The notes beneath the pieces are model-generated. The model saw only the letters and a program-made list of their open reading frames with translations, made no database searches and was not told the origin of the DNA. Made by a program: the position numbers and the translations under genes. A stretch of DNA of 36,439 nt, taken from Lysobacterales bacterium. Lineage in GTDB: Bacteria > Pseudomonadota > Gammaproteobacteria > Xanthomonadales > SZUA-36. Shown piece after piece: positions 34,817-36,439 of the stretch (the stretch's first letter is position 1; every line of letters begins with the position of its first letter). The stretch is from contig JAKITK010000031.1 in assembly GCA_021648125.1 (NCBI GenBank), positions 1-36,439 on the forward strand. The letters are read 5' to 3'.

Positions 34817-35220
34817 ACGGCTGAATCTACTTCGATTTTGAAGAGTATAATATTAGATGACTTCATGGCAATACTCCCAACGATAATACCCATCACTGCT
34901 ATCAACTATAGCGCATATTCCTATTAATTTGAATATCGTGTATGCGTCCACCACATATTGCAGGTCTGATTCAAGGAACCTCCAATAATTATTGCCTGTA
35001 CACAATTCAAACCGGAATCGTAATAGACCGGAGAATGATTGAAACATCGTAGGAATAGCAGAGAACTTTGGTCAAAATGACCAAAATTTGAGCCATATTC
35101 GAAGACCCTCACACCAACCAAAATCTATCTCATTGTAAATACAGCAAATTATTAAATGGCCTATAAATTGCATATACTAAATATAATACTTATAAACTTT
35201 AACCATTGCTGGGGATAGCC
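34817..35220. other. Divergent intergenic region, MaoC / LiaF-like gene
   Basis: This 404-base AT-rich stretch has no convincing gene; short minus-strand frames at 34853-35121 show no family features or ribosome sites. It holds a perfect palindrome at 35067-35085 (next entry). TATACT and TATAAT hexamers in the last 50 bases before the LiaF-like gene suit a promoter there, without a good -35. Confidence 0.4.
35067..35085. promoter_or_regulatory. Perfect inverted repeat TTTGGTCA-AAA-TGACCAAA
   Basis: Two 8-base arms flank three A residues, the form expected for a dimeric repressor site. It lies 250 bases upstream of the MaoC-like gene and about 135 upstream of the LiaF-like gene. The TGGTC...GACCA arms recall FadR-type sites but the spacing (5 rather than 1) differs, so the regulator is unknown. 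Confidence 0.4.
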
Positions 35221-35868
35221 ATGCCAATAAAAACACAAGACCGCCCAATTAAAAATATTCGAGAAGAAGTTATAGACCAGTTAGTGATGAACTACGCCCA
35301 CCAGGAAATTACACTAGATGCCTTTGAAAGCAGACTTGACCTGGCGATGGATACAGAAGACCGAAATATCTTGCTGGAGCAAGTAGCAGATCTCGACTTG
35401 AACACCGACAATCAATACCAGAAAACCAAGGCAGACAAATTGTCATCAGATAAAAATTATTTTGACGATGATTTCAGCGGCCACGAAAAATTCGTGAAGA
35501 TTCTGTCGTCCGCAGAACAAAGCGGGCGCTGGGTAGTACCTGAAAAAATCAAAGTAACCAGCGTATTAAGCAGCTTCACACTTGATTTTACGGATGCAGT
35601 ATTCAGTTCACCCGTCGTGCATATAAAGATGTTCAACCTGCTCACCGGCAACATCATCTATGTACCTGAAGATGTACGTGTAGTCTGCAAAACCTCAAGT
35701 TATCTTTCCTCACTCAATCAAAGTGTGTTTGGCAGCACCGATGAAAACGCACAAACAATCATTATCCACGGAAACTGTATCCTCAGTAGTATGGATATCG
35801 AAATTCGTATCACTTTAAAGGAAAAATGGTTGAATTTTGCAGATAATGTGAAAAATTTGTTTAACTGA
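35221..35868 (+). CDS. DUF1707/SHOCT-like plus LiaF C-terminal-like protein
   Basis: The 215-residue product has an N-terminal helical segment (residues 8-65): NIREEVIDQLVMNYAHQEITLDAFESRLDLAMDTEDRNILLEQVADL. This fits the DUF1707/SHOCT-like pattern R-x5-L-x2-Y-x3-x-x-L-x-x-FE-x-R-x-x-x-A. A beta-helical C-terminal half (about 110-205) has VTSVLSSFTLDFTDAVFSSPVVHIKMFNLLTGNIIYVPEDVRVV and TIIIHGNCILSSMDIEI, like the LiaF C-terminal domain (PF09922). No membrane segment is seen, so it is probably cytoplasmic. Known: LiaF modulates envelope-stress sensing in Firmicutes; the role of gammaproteobacterial relatives is not established. The ATG at 35221 has GGGGA 7 bases upstream; a TTG at 35206 is also in frame. 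Confidence 0.65.
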   Translation: MPIKTQDRPIKNIREEVIDQLVMNYAHQEITLDAFESRLDLAMDTEDRNILLEQVADLDLNTDNQYQKTKADKLSSDKNYFDDDFSGHEKFVKILSSAEQSGRWVVPEKIKVTSVLSSFTLDFTDAVFSSPVVHIKMFNLLTGNIIYVPEDVRVVCKTSSYLSSLNQSVFGSTDENAQTIIIHGNCILSSMDIEIRITLKEKWLNFADNVKNLFN

Positions 35869-36070
35869 TAAACGAAATGACCCACCTCGGATTTACCGAA
35901 GGCTCCACTAGGTGATATTTACAAACGCCTTATGGCTCCATATCTATCCGCATGTGCTTCTTACAATATTACCTACAACAGTTAACAAGATAGTACATAC
36001 GGATTGTAGATCTAAAACAAAGAAGCCCAAAAACGGAGCCTCCTTACCATAGTAAACAAATCTCTGGAAT

Positions 36071-36098
36071 AATTAGTCGTAATTTGTTCTGTCCCCCT
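36071..36098. repeat. Possible REP-like or element-boundary sequence
   Basis: AATTA-GTCG-TAATT (36071-36084) is a short perfect inverted repeat, followed by TGTTCTGTCCCCC. Strings ending GGGGACAG are familiar to me as edges of RAYT-associated REP elements in marine gammaproteobacteria, but I cannot confirm this. The preceding 35869-36070 shows nothing else recognisable. Confidence 0.2.
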
Positions 36099-36132
36099 CA
36101 ACATTCATACCCTCTTCAGTCTCTGCAAAGAA

Positions 36133-36315
36133 TTGCTTGTTGTTGAAAACATTAAGGTCTCAGAAATAAAAAGTGCATATGCTACATTCGGTTTCCTTCG
36201 TGGTAGCTGGCCTACCAGCTGCTATATTGAAGCAGTTACCAATGAGGGTAAAAAAATAGAGATTGCAGTAGACTCTTCAGGTAAAACAGCCGAGGTATTG
36301 CATGCAAGCAGCTAA
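36133..36315 (+). pseudogene. PepSY-like reading frame cut by a group II intron
   Basis: A short frame reads VENIKVSEIKSAYATFGFL...CYIEAVTNEGKKIEIAVDSSGKTAEVLHASS. The second half resembles the tail of PepSY-like repeats (xVEVxxxDGxxxxVxVDxxTGxV). Its TAA (36313-36315) straddles the intron boundary at about 36314, so the natural C-terminus may lie beyond the intron outside the window. The start is unclear: a TTG at 36133 without a ribosome site, and the frame is open back to 36073. It is most likely a gene fragment. Confidence 0.35.
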
Positions 36316-36439
36316 TCGGATAGCCGGGGGGTTCTCTCCCCCAGCTTCCACAACACCCTGCATGCGGCTCCGCACAGGGCGTTTCATTTAGCATGGTGAA
36401 GTTTAATCCATCCATCACGCAGCGCATAAAGTCCTTGGG
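36314..36439 (-). mobile_element. 3' end of a group II intron (domains V and VI), running off the right edge
   Basis: Read on the minus strand, domain V lies at 36383-36352. A stem starts AACGCCCUG, continues UGCG, has a GAGC loop, then CGCA, a two-base UG bulge and CAGGGUGUU; CGC occupies the catalytic-triad position. Domain VI lies at 36349-36318. GGA pairs with UCC, and AGCUGGGGG pairs with CCCCCCGGCU. A single bulged A at 36321 sits 7 bases from the probable 3' end, as expected for the branch point. G-U pairs in both stems form only in the minus-strand RNA, fixing the strand. The reverse-transcriptase/maturase gene would be to the right, outside the window. Confidence 0.75.

Noticed and set aside
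34853-35121. Overlapping short minus-strand frames of 64-65 residues upstream of the MaoC gene
   Set aside because: No start signals, no family features, AT-rich intergenic composition; treated as chance frames.
36236-36427. 63-residue minus-strand reading frame at the right edge
   Set aside because: It lies across the intron domain V/VI RNA and its sequence is explained by that structure; no ribosome site or protein family is seen.

Overview
The window looks like chromosomal DNA of a gammaproteobacterium, probably a marine or aquatic relative of the Cellvibrionales/Pseudomonadales (inference). The evidence is the gene content and order: maf-rng-yhdP-tldD as in E. coli, yjgA beside pmbA, a complete hisGDCBHAFI operon with fused hisB and hisI(E), a suf operon led by an Rrf2 regulator, and a DUF3450/TtpC-type TonB module. 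No rRNA, tRNA or CRISPR array was recognised.

Layout. At 1-2094 (minus) are the first two genes of a DUF3450-TtpC-(ExbB-ExbD-TonB) module, cut by the left edge. At 2271-4418 are a zinc-ribbon protein, a nitroreductase and an unknown membrane-anchored protein with a metzincin-like HExxHxxGxxD motif. At 4475-14886 (minus) runs a housekeeping block rsfS, rlmH, maf, rng, yhdP, tldD, pmbA, with yjgA on the opposite strand between tldD and pmbA. The two partners of the TldD/TldE protease are therefore close together here. At 15085-15393 lies a collapsed AAA_14/DUF4143 ATPase remnant.

At 15746-21823 (minus) is the suf operon: Rrf2 regulator, sufB, sufC, sufD, sufS, a SufU/IscU-like scaffold and a Rieske protein. 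It has an IscR-type-1-like operator at its head. Its 3' end carries an unusual run of hairpins with G-rich loops, closed by an intrinsic terminator. At 21987-24631 an orphan phoR converges on a porin gene.

At 24851-32252 (plus) is the histidine operon. Its first gene encodes a TrpR-family (YerC/YecD-type) DNA-binding protein, followed by G-D-C-B-H-A-F-IE with start/stop overlaps at every junction. Just downstream of a plausible promoter are four CTAG-like tetramers spaced exactly 8 bp apart around an 18-bp near-palindrome, closely resembling the E. coli trp operator. This suggests a self-contained, autoregulated histidine operon and is the most interesting observation here.

At 32341-34816 (minus) are a MaoC-like dehydratase and an acyl-CoA synthetase. 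At 35221-35868 is a LiaF-like protein. At the right edge, domains V and VI of a group II intron (minus strand) interrupt a small PepSY-like reading frame.

All calls come from reading the sequence and recalled family knowledge; no database search was run.
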